Below, in pieces: positions 19,303 to 28,187 of a stretch of 64,000 nucleotides of DNA. A program made the translations under genes and the position numbers. The stretch's first letter is position 1. Every line of letters begins with the position of its first letter. The notes under the pieces were generated by a model that saw nothing but the letters and a program-made list of their open reading frames with translations, had not been told where the DNA came from and made no database searches. The DNA is taken from positions 152,329 through 216,328 of the forward strand of contig NZ_JACVZC010000001.1 of assembly GCF_016658545.1 (NCBI RefSeq), written 5' to 3'. The stretch is from Pseudomonas sp. S37 (GTDB lineage: Bacteria > Pseudomonadota > Gammaproteobacteria > Pseudomonadales > Pseudomonadaceae).

Positions 19303-19872
19303 ATGGATGTGAATGCATCTGAACAATGCTATGAGGAGCTTCGATCGGACTACTTCATTGCTGTCTCAGACTTTCTGGATTTGGTAGATCTTGAAGGTTT
19401 CCCTAACGAGGCAGGAGGCGAGCGTAAGCCTTGGTTGGTGTGCTTGATTCCAGAAGCCGCGCAGCAACTCGTGTTGGTGGGGGGAGTTCAGAGCAAATTT
19501 TCGCTACGCACCATTGACCGTGTTTGGAGGTTAGCCGGCGCGCATTACACAGAAATGGAGCTGAATGCGCTCTTTCTAGAATCCATTCAGGGACAATCGC
19601 TAGACCCCATCTTCAGTCCGGCGATGCGAGGTACTGCTCGTACAAGCATGGAGGAGGGTGACGATGAGGAGCCCTATACGGCGGTTGTGGCACTTTGCAC
19701 AGCGCTTTACGAGGTTAATGTTGGTCAAGGTGAAAGGGCGATAGCGGAGCTGAAACTTAGCTCAATGGGCTGGGGCGACTTTACGCAGGTACTCATGCGA
19801 AAGCTGACTGCGGATGGTCACGCTAGCGACGAGGATCGCGAGCTTGCGCTGGCTCGCGATCTGGGGCTGTGA
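19303..19872 (+). CDS. Unknown 189-aa acidic protein
   Basis: The family is not recognised. The product is a soluble acidic protein beginning MDVNASEQCYEEL, with no membrane segment or known motif. The ATG at 19303 is chosen because residues encoded upstream look non-coding; an ATG at 19294 is equally possible and neither has a good ribosome site. It converges on the terminal recombinase gene, with only 9 bases between the stops. It is the last cargo gene before the recombinase operon. Confidence 0.55.
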   Translation: MDVNASEQCYEELRSDYFIAVSDFLDLVDLEGFPNEAGGERKPWLVCLIPEAAQQLVLVGGVQSKFSLRTIDRVWRLAGAHYTEMELNALFLESIQGQSLDPIFSPAMRGTARTSMEEGDDEEPYTAVVALCTALYEVNVGQGERAIAELKLSSMGWGDFTQVLMRKLTADGHASDEDRELALARDLGL

Positions 19873-19881
19873 CCATTGCCT

Positions 19882-21342
19882 CTATTCGTCCTCGAGGTAC
19901 GTCTCCTGGATTGCTTTCAAAGCTTCTGTGCCCGACTTGGCTTCATCAAGCAGATCGGCCTTACGCTGGCGCTTCAGCTCTTGCAGCCTCATCACGTACT
20001 CAGCTGCATCGAGTCCGTCCTGCAGCTGTTTCAGAAGCGCCTCCTCGGCTCGGTCGTAGGTACGGTTCACGCGAATGATGTGTACGGTACTTGAAGTTTC
20101 TTCGTAGCCATCTAGTCGCGCAAAAGCGAGGTTGATGTAGCGTTCGACAGACGCAGCGCTACGATGCCCCGTCCACATCATCACATCGGCCATAAAATGG
20201 GCGGTGTTCAGGAAAGCATTACGGAAGTCATCCTGATTTTTGAATCTGTGACGCTTGATAAGCAATACAAAGAGATTGGTAATAAATGCATGGCGGAACA
20301 TATGACCGCAAACCTGATGCTCAATGTCAGCATGCTTCCTAAGTAGCCCGATTTCCTTACTGAACGTCTCAGAGCGTAGTGGTATACCGGTCAGCTCTTG
20401 GACAAACAGAAAGCCATGGTCTTTCCTCCCGTACTTGCGCATGGACTTGGCTCTGGCCATCTGGATATATTTATTAGCTTCGGTCAGCACTGCACGCGAT
20501 ATTGGAATATAGCGTTCTTCCTGCATGCCATTTTTTAGCGTGATCATGCGAAGCATTGGCTTTTTCAGGCGTAGTGCATTCTTGACGTCTTCGACGCGGA
20601 GCTCTCCAATCTCTCCTCGCCGTGCTCCAGTATGCTCGTAGAGTGAGAGCATAAGATTACGCCTGAGCTGAACATTCCTGGACGAGCTGATACTGTTTAC
20701 GGAGTTCCGAAGCTTTTGGATATCTTCCTCGGTGATCGGATTTCGGCTATGTTTGCGTCGGCCAGTAACCGGCAGCGAATGATGGTGGAGGTAGATGTTC
20801 TTGACTGCCTGACCGTTTCTGCCCGTAGTTATCTGCTGTTTTTCTTCCACCCGAATTGTCCCGCCCGGCGCAACAAACTGGGGGTCACCATGTAGGCGTC
20901 CTACAAACTGTAGAAAATCAATGCACACGCGCCCTATTTCCAGAAGGGTTGCTTCAGAGCGGGCGCGAACATTAGGATTCTCAGATGATCTCTCTGCGCG
21001 CATTTCACGAATAAACTCTGAGAAATGACCATCATTGAAGTCAATGAAGTCAGTATTTGTCTTATGCGCGTAGCGTATCAAAGGGCTGATCTTTGAAGCA
21101 TATTCGCCAATTGTGCCACCGCCCTCGCCTCGCCTAGAAAGACCTTGAGTACCATTTCTACCTGGTCGATCGCGTAATGCCAGCATGTACAGGTTAGCGA
21201 TACAGCAGGCTCTGCCATCTGGCCAGTTGATGAATGGAAGGCCAGAGCCGTCTTTAGTGACCAGCTTGTCAATGGCAAAATGCCCGTAAAGAACCAAGGA
21301 ATCCAGTGACTTGTACAGCTTTCGCTTTTGAAGTTCTCTCAT
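19882..21342 (-). CDS. Tyrosine recombinase (486 aa) of the gin-like operon
   Basis: All catalytic boxes of a phage-integrase-family recombinase are visible: box I Arg in GARRGE (about residue 240), box II HMFRH (about 345-349), the third His in TGHRS (about 390) and the nucleophilic Tyr in RYINLAF (about 402). The N-terminal half should bind arm or core DNA. It is the last of four overlapping genes, 4 bases onto the coiled-coil gene. In GInt islands three recombinases and one small protein are all required for integration and excision. Of the three here it looks the most orthodox, so it is probably the one that cleaves att DNA. Confidence 0.85.
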   Translation of the reverse strand: MRELQKRKLYKSLDSLVLYGHFAIDKLVTKDGSGLPFINWPDGRACCIANLYMLALRDRPGRNGTQGLSRRGEGGGTIGEYASKISPLIRYAHKTNTDFIDFNDGHFSEFIREMRAERSSENPNVRARSEATLLEIGRVCIDFLQFVGRLHGDPQFVAPGGTIRVEEKQQITTGRNGQAVKNIYLHHHSLPVTGRRKHSRNPITEEDIQKLRNSVNSISSSRNVQLRRNLMLSLYEHTGARRGEIGELRVEDVKNALRLKKPMLRMITLKNGMQEERYIPISRAVLTEANKYIQMARAKSMRKYGRKDHGFLFVQELTGIPLRSETFSKEIGLLRKHADIEHQVCGHMFRHAFITNLFVLLIKRHRFKNQDDFRNAFLNTAHFMADVMMWTGHRSAASVERYINLAFARLDGYEETSSTVHIIRVNRTYDRAEEALLKQLQDGLDAAEYVMRLQELKRQRKADLLDEAKSGTEALKAIQETYLEDE

Positions 21343-21977
21343 TTGCGATAGTCATCCAACTCTGCCACATTGCCCTTGATATCGTCCTGAACGTCATTGA
21401 CTTGTGCTCGAGTATCAAAAGAAGGGGCATTGAACGGCGGCGGGTTGATTGTCAGCAAAGCTAAAAGCGCATCAACCTGATCCTTGGCTCTCTTTTCAAG
21501 TAGGAGCGGCTTCACATCGTGTCGTATCGTACGCAAGGTGCCAATTGCGTGGGATATACCTTGCAAAAGAACCATATTGATTCGCTGCTGGTACTGGAGT
21601 TGCTCTTCCAATTCCAAGGTTCGCTGTGATAGACCCACCTTGGTTCTCTTGTTTGAGGCGTTCAACCTCTCATTGAACTCTTCAATTTTGTCAAGCGCAG
21701 CGATTCGTAACGCGTCTAGCCCCTCAAATCCCTGCTCGAATACATTCGCACTATGAGACTTTAATGTGTTTACGCTCAAGCGCTCCTTTTGCTTGACCTG
21801 TCCGTCATCCTCGAAGCTGATTTCAAGTGCAGCTATCCCGGCTTGGCTTTTCAGTGCCTTTTTAAGCATGTCATTTTCAGCGAACGGAGCTGGCTGCCTT
21901 ATGATCAACAGCAGCAGGTCGCGTAGCGCTAGTAATGAATTAGCGTTCCTGGTGAATGATGCGTTGGGTTTACTCAT
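21339..21977 (-). CDS. Small coiled-coil protein of the gin-like operon
   Basis: 212 aa. AGGTGA 5 bases upstream of the ATG at 21977 decides the start; two in-frame ATGs just upstream lack this. The middle (about residues 95-145) is a charged helical stretch (ELEEQLQYQQRINMVLL) that looks coiled-coil. It overlaps the genes on both sides. GInt operons carry one small non-recombinase protein essential for mobility, which fits this position. Tn554-type elements also encode a small TnpC beside their recombinases. A DNA-bending or recombinase-bridging role is likely, but the sequence gives no proof. Confidence 0.7.
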   Translation of the reverse strand: MSKPNASFTRNANSLLALRDLLLLIIRQPAPFAENDMLKKALKSQAGIAALEISFEDDGQVKQKERLSVNTLKSHSANVFEQGFEGLDALRIAALDKIEEFNERLNASNKRTKVGLSQRTLELEEQLQYQQRINMVLLQGISHAIGTLRTIRHDVKPLLLEKRAKDQVDALLALLTINPPPFNAPSFDTRAQVNDVQDDIKGNVAELDDYRK

Positions 21978-24042
21978 TATCATCACCTATAACTTTGACA
22001 ATCACGCGCATTTGCTCGCCATTCTCGTCGTTGAAAAAAACTGGTTCAATAGTAACACTACCGTCCTTCAAAAGCTCGGTGATCTCGTCTTCCAGTTCGT
22101 CCGCGTCAACAAGTGCGAAATCTGCGGTGCCGTAACGATCTTGAAGTAATTTCTCAAGGTTCTGATAGCTCTTGTTGTCGCCGTGTTGAATCTGCTCCGC
22201 GACAAACTGGGCTTTTGCGCCCATCAATGCCACTCCATCCAAGCTTTCGGTAATGTAGTGCCAGACATGACTCTTGTCTGTGTGAGCCAGCATCCACTGT
22301 AAAGTTTCCAAGCCGCCGAAACTGTTAGTATGGAAAAATAGCATAGCAAAAAATCTTCTTAGCTGGTGTTGTCGGATATAGTATCGCTGACCTTGAGCAT
22401 TCAAGGGCATTTCAAAGAAATCACAAAAAATGTCAAGATTCTTTGTGAAGATCTCTTTTGTGGAGTTGGAAAAGTTCTTAGATCCTCTGCTGCACGGGGT
22501 TGCGAAAAGTGTGTGTATAGAGTCAATGTAACCAATGCGTTTCAAGATTTTTTGCATGCGAATCAAATTTTTAATCATTTGCGCCGCAAGCGGGTCAATA
22601 GGGCGTGCCTTAAGCTGTCGAAGTCCACGCAGCCCTTTTGTACTTTTTCTATTGAGAAACATCAACCAGAGCTCGGACGAATCAAGGCACCCTAAAGTCT
22701 TCAGGTCTTTAAGCTCGCCTACCCGGCGAGCCATCAGTGCTCCAACAACGATCTGGACGGATCCGATATACACCCTAAGAAGTTCGATGAGGCTGGGGTG
22801 CTCTCGAAATCTAGAGTGGTACTCTTCCAGGCTCGGTCTTGTGGTTGGGATCTGCGCGGCGGCGCGGTCAACGCCTAGCTGAGTCGTTTCCTTTCGGATG
22901 ATTTTTGCAAGCGCGTCGTTCTTGAAATGGGCAGGCGGTTTCCCTGTGCGTACGCTGTGTAGCGCCAGTAAACAAAAGCTATCAACCAGGTGCTTGCCAT
23001 GCTGCAAGTGAAACTCGATGCTCTTCCTCATAGCGCCTAGGGCTACAGCGCTTGGGAGTGAGCGATGCCTACCTCCTTTAGCCAGCTTGTGCTCATAAAG
23101 CAATGTCTCTCTCAAACCGAGGATCGGGGGGGCTGGAAGGGCTGCCTCATGCAGAACGCCGAGCTTATAAATCGTGCGTTGATAACTCGCTAGCCTTTCG
23201 TAAGCGGGGAGCTCATCGTCGCGGGTCGACCAAGCCACTGCAGGGTATTCACGCATTACCTTTGAAGGCTTACCTCCGAAGCACAAGGCATCGATAGGCC
23301 CTCGGTGTCGAGTCTTAAGCACTAATGTGTTCTTATAGAGTTTCCCAGAAAGTAAAAGATGATTTGGCTTCCAGACCGTTCCTACCTTGTGCATATAGCC
23401 GTGAACGAACAAGGCAGCGCGTGCGCGCGGGAGGTCTCTCGGCGCGATGCCTAAAAGGTTCTCATCTTCTTGCTCAAAGGTGACATCCTCAATGCCGGGT
23501 GTGTCCCTCAACACTTGATCAATAGACTCCGGCGGCGTAACGCTCATCAGCTCCTGAGCAAGCTTTCCCACTGATGGTTGCCATTCGAAAAAGCCTTCCG
23601 GATCTCCGAAGTCGCACGTTCGTTTGAGGATGGAAATAAGATGGTCTTTGTTTAGTGCCTCCAGTCCATATTTCCCGAGCTCGTAGTAATGGCTATTGAG
23701 CAGCAAGTGATCGATAATGTGACATGCTCTGTCAAATTCGACGCGCTGGAACTTGTTCGAATTTGTTTCGATCGACATGTCAGTTGAGTTTCTAGTGACG
23801 GCCACCAAATAAGTCCGGAGGCCTGCAATAAGGCCTGCGTTCTTTGGGGTCAGCAGGGTAGAACCATCCTCAAGCATGACATCCCAATCAATAAATTGAT
23901 TGGCTTTTGTGTCAATGTTGATTTCCCAGATAGGGGAGTTAAAATCCGATAGCAGCCATCGCGCATGTCGGAACATTGCCGCTGGATCTGCGAGGTATTC
24001 AGAAAGGCGTTCAAGCTGCGTGTTAGCGTTAGGCGGCATCAT
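21970..24042 (-). CDS. Large tyrosine recombinase-like protein (690 aa)
   Basis: The C-terminal third carries tyrosine recombinase boxes: Arg in MARRVGEL (about residue 438), HQLRRF (about 557-562) and LAHTDKSHVWHYI (about 586-598), which supplies the third His and a candidate nucleophilic Tyr. The N-terminal 400 residues are a long extension without known motif, as in TnpB of Tn554-like elements and the large Gin proteins. It overlaps the upstream recombinase gene by 14 bases and the coiled-coil gene by 8. A role as an active or structural part of a multi-recombinase complex is inferred. Confidence 0.8.
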   Translation of the reverse strand: MMPPNANTQLERLSEYLADPAAMFRHARWLLSDFNSPIWEINIDTKANQFIDWDVMLEDGSTLLTPKNAGLIAGLRTYLVAVTRNSTDMSIETNSNKFQRVEFDRACHIIDHLLLNSHYYELGKYGLEALNKDHLISILKRTCDFGDPEGFFEWQPSVGKLAQELMSVTPPESIDQVLRDTPGIEDVTFEQEDENLLGIAPRDLPRARAALFVHGYMHKVGTVWKPNHLLLSGKLYKNTLVLKTRHRGPIDALCFGGKPSKVMREYPAVAWSTRDDELPAYERLASYQRTIYKLGVLHEAALPAPPILGLRETLLYEHKLAKGGRHRSLPSAVALGAMRKSIEFHLQHGKHLVDSFCLLALHSVRTGKPPAHFKNDALAKIIRKETTQLGVDRAAAQIPTTRPSLEEYHSRFREHPSLIELLRVYIGSVQIVVGALMARRVGELKDLKTLGCLDSSELWLMFLNRKSTKGLRGLRQLKARPIDPLAAQMIKNLIRMQKILKRIGYIDSIHTLFATPCSRGSKNFSNSTKEIFTKNLDIFCDFFEMPLNAQGQRYYIRQHQLRRFFAMLFFHTNSFGGLETLQWMLAHTDKSHVWHYITESLDGVALMGAKAQFVAEQIQHGDNKSYQNLEKLLQDRYGTADFALVDADELEDEITELLKDGSVTIEPVFFNDENGEQMRVIVKVIGDDNE

Positions 24043-26338
24043 AAATCAGTGCCTCCATACGAGCGGGGTCGACATTTTTCATGGCGGTGTCCAGGTAGCT
24101 TTGCAGCAGGCCATCGTTATCGCGAACGATTTCTGCGCACACCAGTTTAGAAAACTCTGCCCAGTAACGAGCTTTTCCGGAAACCCTGGAAGGCTCCATG
24201 GCGCTGTTTACAGCTTCTTCGAGTGATAGCAGGGTAGTCAGCATGCCTGGCTCAACTTGAATGTAAATCTGTTGCACATTAATGATCGAGCTTGCTTTAT
24301 CTTTGGGCGAGCGGCGACTGGTCACATCGTTGATGTGCTCAGGATCCTCAATGTGTGTGGGGATCTCTTTGATGGCATGGTTTTCGAGGAACGAGTGGAG
24401 TTCGTCCATCGTCGCGAAACCCATTGCCTCAATGAAGAATGGACTGTCTTTCATCGCCAAGCAAATCATGCCGCGCTGGAAGATACGCACCCACCGTGAC
24501 TCAAAAAATGCAAGGATTGATTCTGGCAAGTAATGTGAAAGCAAACCTGCGGAGTGTTTAGCGTGGCCGAGCGCTTCTGACATCTTTTTAACATCGCGCG
24601 TTTCAAGATATACCGCTACGCCGCAGGACGCCCTTACCCTGGAAGGGCAAACGCGCGAAACGAATCTCATCAAATCTTCGCCTCGTAATTCTACGAATGG
24701 CTCAAATTGCTTCATCATGCGTGCGGCGAGTTTTGGATGAGACTTCATACCTGCCATATGGTTTCTATTTGCATCCGGCGATGGATTTCTAAATGCAGCG
24801 CCGGTTGTTAAAAACAGCATTCGCCACCTATCATCATTGCGTGAGCGCAGTAATGTGCGCAATGGTGTAGTAATTTCAATGATTTCCTGCACCCATTTGG
24901 CACTTTTTTCTGTCAGGTCAACTTTGATCTCGCTAAGTTCGGGGCCTCGGCGATCCTTGAAACCAATAAGCTGGTGTCCTTGATCGGTGGGCAAGAAGCC
25001 GCTCAATACGCCCCGTTTATTATACAATTCAAGGCCGTAGAGGTAGAACGGCGTGATTTTCGGGTGTTCTGAGACAAGCAAGCACTGATAGGGCAGCAGA
25101 GTTGATTTAGTTGGAATGCCTAGGTCGTACGCGAGCTTCTCTTTCAGTGCGTGGTAGCCGAAAATCTCTCGAATACGATCTGTGTTGTCACTCATTCCGC
25201 AGTGTTCAAAGGTTGCGCACTTGTCTTCAAGAGATTCTGGAAATACTCCATCTTTTTTGCCATGGAGCAAAATTTTGCCTTTTTTTGCTAAGTAAACGCG
25301 TCGCTGCGCTCGATTGTACAAATCTTCCGTTTGAGCTAGTGCCCAAGATTTTACAGCTTGGATGTCGCCTTTAAGCTTTTTAAAGATGATCTCAATGGCC
25401 TGGTTGTCGGTTACTTGCAGCGGCACTTCTGTCAACAGTTGGTCTTGGACAAATTCATTGTCCTTGTTCTTTCTGATCTTAGTTCCGAAGTTTTCAACGG
25501 CGCTCCCGGTTTGGCGTGGTAGAACAGTGAACGGAGTTGCCCAAATGCCAGGTTTGATGAATGCACTTTCAATTTTATTGATGAACATATTCCAAATTTC
25601 TTGTAGCATTTTCCTGCCTTGCTCTAATCCGATGCGCATGTACTCTTGCTTCCATTCCATAAACATGAATTTTAGTTTTACAGGGTCTTGGAATGCGTCT
25701 TCTGTCCATTTATCTTTGTTGCGCGCAATAAATTCTACAAAACGATTGAGTTCGGTTGACGGGGTGATTGAATAATTCGCTGTCATATTTTTCCAGCCCT
25801 CGTATACGCTCTGCGTAAACGACGGGCCATGAGAGAACCATAGTGGCTGTAGAATTAGCGAGTTCTCTGTGCCGTTACCATAAGTGACCGTCCAGCCTTG
25901 CCAATAACGCAAGGCCATTTGATCCAGGTAATGGAAGTTGTTACGGGATTGCTCATGCCACACCTTCTTGCAGTCTTTGTAAACTGAAGATGCTTCGATA
26001 GGGTCTGGCATGCTGGGGATGTTCTTTTTTAGAAAATATAGCGTATTAGTGAAGGTTTTAACCCAGCGATCTCTTGTTGGGAAAGTGCCGCTCACAAAAT
26101 TATCTGAAAGTAATGCGCCGACGAATCCTTGAATGATCCCTCTAAATTTTTCATGTGAAAGCGTCGTGAAGTTAAATGGGGTTTGCGTGAGATCGCAATA
26201 GCACTCAAAGAGTTTTAGCGCCGTCGGGCAATTAGGTTGCTTGTGCGCAAGCGCCTGCTCCTTCATCAAGTTCACAAAAGCCTCGGGCAGGATGCGGTGC
26301 TGGTAGCCCCTCAAGCGGTCGTGTGTGTCAATAATCAA
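24029..26338 (-). CDS. Large recombinase-like protein, first gene of the gin-like operon
   Basis: About 769 aa from a TTG at 26338-26336. GAGGAAG with 6-base spacing precedes that TTG, whereas the longer frame to 26425 has no ribosome site and an unlikely N-terminus. The C-terminus has recombinase-like boxes: PSRVRAS where HxxR is expected (Ser for His), then ALGHAKHSAGLLSHYLP (about residue 593) with His and Tyr in place. A clear box I Arg was not found. The catalytic set may thus be incomplete, and this member could be regulatory or structural. AT-rich TATTTATATT just upstream of the ribosome site may be part of the promoter. The operon points away from the chromosome junction. Confidence 0.75.
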   Translation of the reverse strand: MIIDTHDRLRGYQHRILPEAFVNLMKEQALAHKQPNCPTALKLFECYCDLTQTPFNFTTLSHEKFRGIIQGFVGALLSDNFVSGTFPTRDRWVKTFTNTLYFLKKNIPSMPDPIEASSVYKDCKKVWHEQSRNNFHYLDQMALRYWQGWTVTYGNGTENSLILQPLWFSHGPSFTQSVYEGWKNMTANYSITPSTELNRFVEFIARNKDKWTEDAFQDPVKLKFMFMEWKQEYMRIGLEQGRKMLQEIWNMFINKIESAFIKPGIWATPFTVLPRQTGSAVENFGTKIRKNKDNEFVQDQLLTEVPLQVTDNQAIEIIFKKLKGDIQAVKSWALAQTEDLYNRAQRRVYLAKKGKILLHGKKDGVFPESLEDKCATFEHCGMSDNTDRIREIFGYHALKEKLAYDLGIPTKSTLLPYQCLLVSEHPKITPFYLYGLELYNKRGVLSGFLPTDQGHQLIGFKDRRGPELSEIKVDLTEKSAKWVQEIIEITTPLRTLLRSRNDDRWRMLFLTTGAAFRNPSPDANRNHMAGMKSHPKLAARMMKQFEPFVELRGEDLMRFVSRVCPSRVRASCGVAVYLETRDVKKMSEALGHAKHSAGLLSHYLPESILAFFESRWVRIFQRGMICLAMKDSPFFIEAMGFATMDELHSFLENHAIKEIPTHIEDPEHINDVTSRRSPKDKASSIINVQQIYIQVEPGMLTTLLSLEEAVNSAMEPSRVSGKARYWAEFSKLVCAEIVRDNDGLLQSYLDTAMKNVDPARMEALIYDAA

Positions 26339-26597
26339 TTTTGTCTTCCTCAATATAAATAGCGCGCGCGGGAGGCCGTGCGAGGCAGGCGCTGTCCCCG
26401 TGCAGATAACGGCTAGAGGTGCCAAGCCGATTGCAGAATTTGTCGGGTGCGGTCAGTGGGAGGGGCGTATGGAGCGGCAGGGTGCTATGGCGAGAGAGGA
26501 GGTTGGTGGGTGGAGCTGCAAGGAGGGCGTGATGGCCATCTGATTCGGGCGCGAAGCTTGATTGGTCGCTAGGCCTCGGAATACGTGGGCTTGAGGG
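26339..26597. other. Island end upstream of the recombinase operon
   Basis: No gene was seen. The promoter of the recombinase operon should be here. The inner side of the attachment site lies between this stretch and about 26,709. A short dyad, GTTGA-tggtcg-TCAAC, occurs at about 26,603-26,618, just beyond it. Confidence 0.45.
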
Positions 26598-27020
26598 TTA
26601 TTGTTGATGGTCGTCAACATGGTTTTTCCTTGCTGTGATTGCTTCTATGTCAGGTACAATAGGGCATTCAGGCGTAGTTGACAAGATCATGCATTCCACA
26701 AAAGCCCCAAAATAGTCGTAGTCGATGGGGGCGGGCAGGCCGGGCAGCAGCTCGAAACCCAGGGTGCCGGGAACGCAGTGGCTTACCCAGGTCAGGTCGG
26801 CATTGGCCAGTTGCAAGGGCTGCAGCATGTTCGCAGGGTCTGCGACCACCCAGGCGGCGTTGGCCGGGTGGGCGTCCTTGCTGCCCAGGCGCAGGTCGGC
26901 ACGCTTCGCCATGGTATTGAGATCAAACGCGATTTCGTCGCCTTCAGGCACGGGCAGCTCTTGCGGCGCGTTGCGGGTGAAGCCGTTCTGGGCGTCGACA
27001 TCGAAACTGGCGATCTTCAT
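26598..27020 (-). pseudogene. Nicotinamidase-like gene truncated by the island
   Basis: AAGGAGAACC precedes the ATG at 27020. Residues 1-104 match the start of isochorismatase-fold nicotinamidase-type hydrolases: FDVDAQNGF with the catalytic Asp, GSKDAH with the catalytic Lys (48), then WVSHCVPGTLGFELL. After IDYDYF (99-104, codon at 26711-26709) similarity stops and 36 unrelated residues run to a stop at 26598. The region that should carry the nucleophilic Cys is missing. The normal enzyme converts nicotinamide to nicotinate for NAD salvage. The neighbouring NrtR regulator fits that role. The 3' fragment should lie beyond the far end of the island. Confidence 0.8.
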
Positions 27021-27048
27021 GGCGGTTCTCCTTGCTGGAATGCTTATA

Positions 27049-27067
27049 TAATTCACCTGGTGCATTA
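27049..27067. promoter_or_regulatory. Candidate NrtR operator palindrome
   Basis: TAATTCACCTGGTGCATTA is a 19-base palindrome with 8 of 9 base pairs able to match. It sits between the divergent nicotinamidase-like gene and the NrtR-type gene, about 29 bases from the first and 93 from the second. Position and symmetry fit an operator for the neighbouring regulator. No other copy was searched for. Confidence 0.55.
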
Positions 27068-27159
27068 TGTGTGTCAAGCGACTTTGCTTTCGCGTTTTTC
27101 TGGTTGCCTTACTTAGATGCTCTGGTGGAATATTGCGGCACTGAACAAGGAGTTGCCCG

Positions 27160-27864
27160 GTGAGTACAGTTGAAGTTCTGGCCAGTGTCGATATCGTCGC
27201 CCTGCGCCTGGCGCCTGGTGCGCAGCATCTGCAAGTGTTGTTGCACCGCCGTGAGCGCGAGCCGCATGCCAGCCAGTGGGCCTTGCCCGGCGTAATCGTC
27301 AATGGCCGCACCGCTGATACCAGCCTGGAAGCTGCCGCCGAACGTGCGCTACGTGAGAAAACCCGGGTTGTGCCCCGTTACATGGAGCAGGTGGGCACCG
27401 AGGGCAATGCGTTCCGTGATCCACGGGGCTGGTCGCTCAGCACCTATTACCTGGCCTTGCTTGACCCGGGGCAGGCGGTTGAAGGTGGGCAATTGGCGTT
27501 TTTCGACCTGGAAGGCGTGTTGGCGCGCAAGGTGCTGTTGCCGTTCGATCACAACCTGCTGGTGGAGCGCGCCCGCGAGCGGCTGGCGGCGAAGACCGTG
27601 TACAGCAGCTTGCCGCTGTACCTGCTGGCGGAGAAATTCACCGTGCTCGATGCGTTGGGGGCGGTGCAGGCGTGCCTGGGGCAGGCAGTGAACGGCACCT
27701 CGCTGCGCAAACGCCTGGAGCGCTTGCGCGAGCAGGGCTGGGTGAGGGACACCGGGGAAAAGAACCAGCCAAAGCTGGGGCGGCCGCAGCAGTTGTATCA
27801 GTACACGCCGCAGGGCGAGCGGGCATTCATGTTTGACCGCAGCCTGCTGCCTGAAGGCGCTTAG
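27160..27864 (+). CDS. NrtR-family NUDIX transcriptional regulator
   Basis: 234 aa from a GTG with AAGGAG upstream. The N-terminal half is a NUDIX-like domain (VDIVALRLAPG, WALPGVIV, EAAAERALREKT, where the Nudix box is degenerate and probably non-catalytic). The C-terminal half is a winged helix (LRKRLERLREQGWV, GRPQQLYQYT). NrtR proteins sense ADP-ribose-type ligands and repress NAD salvage genes. The divergent truncated nicotinamidase gene is the expected target. With that gene broken, this regulator may have lost its local target here, though other targets are possible. Confidence 0.85.
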   Translation: MSTVEVLASVDIVALRLAPGAQHLQVLLHRREREPHASQWALPGVIVNGRTADTSLEAAAERALREKTRVVPRYMEQVGTEGNAFRDPRGWSLSTYYLALLDPGQAVEGGQLAFFDLEGVLARKVLLPFDHNLLVERARERLAAKTVYSSLPLYLLAEKFTVLDALGAVQACLGQAVNGTSLRKRLERLREQGWVRDTGEKNQPKLGRPQQLYQYTPQGERAFMFDRSLLPEGA

Positions 27865-28187
27865 CGAACATTTCTTGCGCTTGCTCCTGCTTCGGCTTTT
27901 GCTTCTAAGCGCGCGTACTCCCGGGAGCATGCCCGTAGCGAGGGGACCCCGGAGCGCAGCGTAGGGGCCGGATGATGGGAGCGGGCGCCTTTGGTTACTT
28001 TGGGCAAGACCAAAGTAACCCGCCGGAAGGGCGGAAAGGTGACTTGGCGCCACCTGCGCTAAAGAATGCCTGCTCGATGTAAATGCCCACATCCCACAAA
28101 ATCAGAAGCTAAGTGTTGCAGGGCATTCGACCGGCCGGCCTTCATCTCCCGAGTATCAGAATGGTATCGAAAACGCAGCGCTCGCCA
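27865..28187. repeat. Intergenic region with a hairpin of dispersed-repeat type
   Basis: No gene was seen. An 11-base inverted repeat, GGTTACTTTGG at 27993-28003 and its complement at 28010-28020, has a 6-base loop. Sequences of this kind are scattered in Pseudomonas genomes. It lies between convergent genes and could help end transcription, though no T-run follows. Confidence 0.55.

Larger units (their letters stand above)
1..26709. mobile_element. Genomic island (GInt-like), right-hand part
   Basis: The stretch is lower in GC than the DNA to its right and holds defence-type and unknown genes. It ends in a four-gene recombinase operon (about 19.9-26.3 kb) transcribed inward from the right edge. 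At about 26,709 the reading frame of a nicotinamidase-like gene loses family resemblance, which marks the right junction. GInt islands (ginABCD operon at one end, cargo, short AT-rich far end) have this layout. The left junction and the other half of the target gene are outside the window, so total size and direct repeats cannot be given. The exact junction is uncertain by about 10 bases. Confidence 0.7.

Noticed and set aside
26339..26720. tRNA gene as the island's attachment site
   Set aside because: No tRNA-like cloverleaf or acceptor stem was seen; the junction lies in a protein-coding gene.
26598..27311. 237-aa frame starting at 27311
   Set aside because: Residues before the ATG at 27020 lack similarity; the strong ribosome site belongs to the ATG at 27020, and the upstream part overlaps the divergent regulator.
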